Part shown: piece by piece, positions 63,104 through 64,000 of the stretch | Numbering within the stretch: the first letter of the stretch is position 1 | How the letters are laid out: the number at the start of each line of letters is the position of its first letter | NCBI RefSeq assembly: GCF_900114715.1 | Contig: NZ_FOTY01000003.1 | Span: forward strand, 208,996 to 272,995 | Direction: 5' to 3' | Length of the DNA: 64,000 nucleotides | Source of the DNA: Salibacterium qingdaonense | GTDB taxonomy: Bacteria > Bacillota > Bacilli > Bacillales > Marinococcaceae | Translations under genes and position numbers: made by a program | The notes under the pieces: generated by a model | Database searches by the model: none | The model's input: only the letters and a program-made list of their open reading frames with translations | Told to the model about the DNA's origin: nothing

Positions 63104-63589
63104 ATGGAACAGCGCATTGATCGAATCAAAAAACAACTTCATTCTCAAAGTTACAAACTAACACCTCAGCGGGAAGCGACAGTCCGTGTACTTCTGGAAA
63201 ATGAGAAAGATCACCTAAGTGCAGAAGACGTCTATCTGCTTGTAAAAGAAAAAGCCCCTGAGATTGGGCTTGCCACTGTATATCGCACATTGGAACTACT
63301 CAATGAGCTGGAGGTCGTCGATAAAATTAATTTTGGCGACGGCGTATCAAGGTACGACCTGCGCAAAGAGGGGGCCGACCATTTTCATCACCATCTCGTC
63401 TGTATTGAATGTGGATCGGTTGATGAAATCCAGGAAGATCTTCTGGGTGACGTTGAAAAAGTAGTGGAATCGAACTGGAACTTTAAAATCAAGGATCATC
63501 GTCTTACCTTTCACGGCGTGTGCCACCGCTGCCTCGAACAGGAAGAAAAAGACGAAGAACATACCAGTAAAGAAACCAATGAAGCATGA
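63104..63589 (+). CDS. fur: Ferric uptake regulator Fur
   Basis: The 161-residue protein aligns along its length with B. subtilis Fur: RIDRIKKQLHSQSYKLTPQR, the winged helix with PEIGLATVYRTLELL, then HFHHHLVCIECG and CHRC with the metal-binding His and Cys residues. It represses iron uptake genes when iron is ample. The ATG at 63104 is six bases after GGAGG; the adjacent ATG at 63101 is possible. The C-terminus has an acidic extension. Confidence 0.95.
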   Translation: MEQRIDRIKKQLHSQSYKLTPQREATVRVLLENEKDHLSAEDVYLLVKEKAPEIGLATVYRTLELLNELEVVDKINFGDGVSRYDLRKEGADHFHHHLVCIECGSVDEIQEDLLGDVEKVVESNWNFKIKDHRLTFHGVCHRCLEQEEKDEEHTSKETNEA

Positions 63590-63590
63590 T

Positions 63591-63628
63591 AAAAACCTTT
63601 TCACCGGGAAGAGGTTTTTATTTTTTTA
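63591..63628 (+). terminator. Terminator of fur
   Basis: AAAACCTTTTC and GAAGAGGTTTT pair with one G-U around ACCGG and run into ATTTTTTT. Confidence 0.82.
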
Positions 63629-63681
63629 GGTATAATCTTTCTTTCATTAAGAGAAGATATTTTTAGATTGAAAGAAAGGGC

Positions 63682-63756
63682 TTGATTGTAAAATTAAATG
63701 CAACAGCTAAAGGCATAGTTAAAGGTATAGCTAAAGCCATCGTTATTCCGTTATGA
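63682..63756 (+). CDS. Possible 24-residue amphipathic peptide with 12-base repeats
   Basis: A TTG just after GAAAGAAAGGG opens MIVKLNATAKGIVKGIAKAI ending VIPL. The core is three imperfect copies of a 12-base unit (AGCTAAAGGCAT at 63705, AGTTAAAGGTAT at 63717, AGCTAAAGCCAT at 63729). The ribosome binding site lies in a 10-bp inverted repeat (63637-63646 with 63669-63678). TATAAT at 63631 is a possible -10 box. It may be a small peptide, a gene remnant cut by the IS element, or chance. Confidence 0.3.
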   Translation: MIVKLNATAKGIVKGIAKAIVIPL

Positions 63757-63765
63757 TGAAGTTGA

Positions 63766-64000
<235 letters not shown>

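Overview
The window is chromosomal DNA from a low- to mid-GC, endospore-forming member of the Bacillaceae. The gene order follows the Bacillus subtilis comG to fur (yqg-yqh-yqi-yqj-yqk) segment: comG competence genes, yqhG/yqhH, lipM, mntR, yqhT, efp, the eight-gene spoIIIA operon, nusB-folD-xseAB-ispA-dxs, argR, recN, spoIVB, spo0A, bkd genes, yqjA-yqjB-yqjE, dinB, then nudF-spoIIM-fur. An OLE RNA and its partner gene oapA between ispA and dxs, together with acidic protein tails, point to a haloalkaliphilic or otherwise extremophilic bacillus of the Bacillus halodurans type; the species cannot be named from this sequence.

Layout: 1-3334 is the end of the comG operon (comGB cut by the window edge) with an extra small gene between comGB and comGC, then yqzE. 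3400-8230 holds small conserved membrane proteins, a metallo-hydrolase, a fold-back repeat element, the yqhG-yqhH helicase pair and a rhodanese; the gcv operon normally found here is absent. 8395-15563 carries lipM, dat, mntR, a patatin, a degenerate PAP2-like protein, yqhP, yqhR, yqhT and efp. 15684-20858 is spoIIIAA-AH. 21019-34406 is the housekeeping and sporulation run from an unknown 126-residue protein (where accB-accC would be expected) through yqhY, nusB, folD, xseA, xseB, ispA, OLE RNA, oapA, dxs, tlyA, argR, recN and spoIVB to spo0A.

34544-37619 holds an unknown small gene, a SteA-like gene with a glycosyltransferase and a MraY/WecA-like transferase, and a DUF2627 gene. 37881-42587 is a branched-chain 2-oxoacid dehydrogenase operon (lpdV-bkdAA-bkdAB-bkdB) lacking the usual bkdR-ptb-bcd-buk front end. 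It is followed by brxB, a repeat-filled gap, an unknown gene and a lone tRNA-Arg(CCG). 44418-58910 contains yqjA, an L,D-transpeptidase, the tiny gene prli42, yqjE, dinB, an orphan FliK-like/FlhB-C-like pair, yaaR, a tyrosine phosphatase with a fructosamine kinase, asnB, a PTS EIIA with a BglG-type antiterminator, and cimA. 59031-64000 holds uppP, a ResA-like thioredoxin, a DUF3866 gene, nudF, spoIIM and fur under a clear Fur-box promoter, then the left end of an IS30-family element at the window edge.

The unifying theme is sporulation control (spoIIIA, spoIVB, spo0A, spoIIM) linked to isoprenoid and nucleotide metabolism, with metal regulators (mntR, fur) and redox proteins (brxB, resA-like). 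The most distinctive elements are the OLE RNA/OapA module, the small unrecognised genes beside comGC and spo0A, the trimmed SteA cassette, and a fold-back repeat whose 70-base core recurs 38 kb away.
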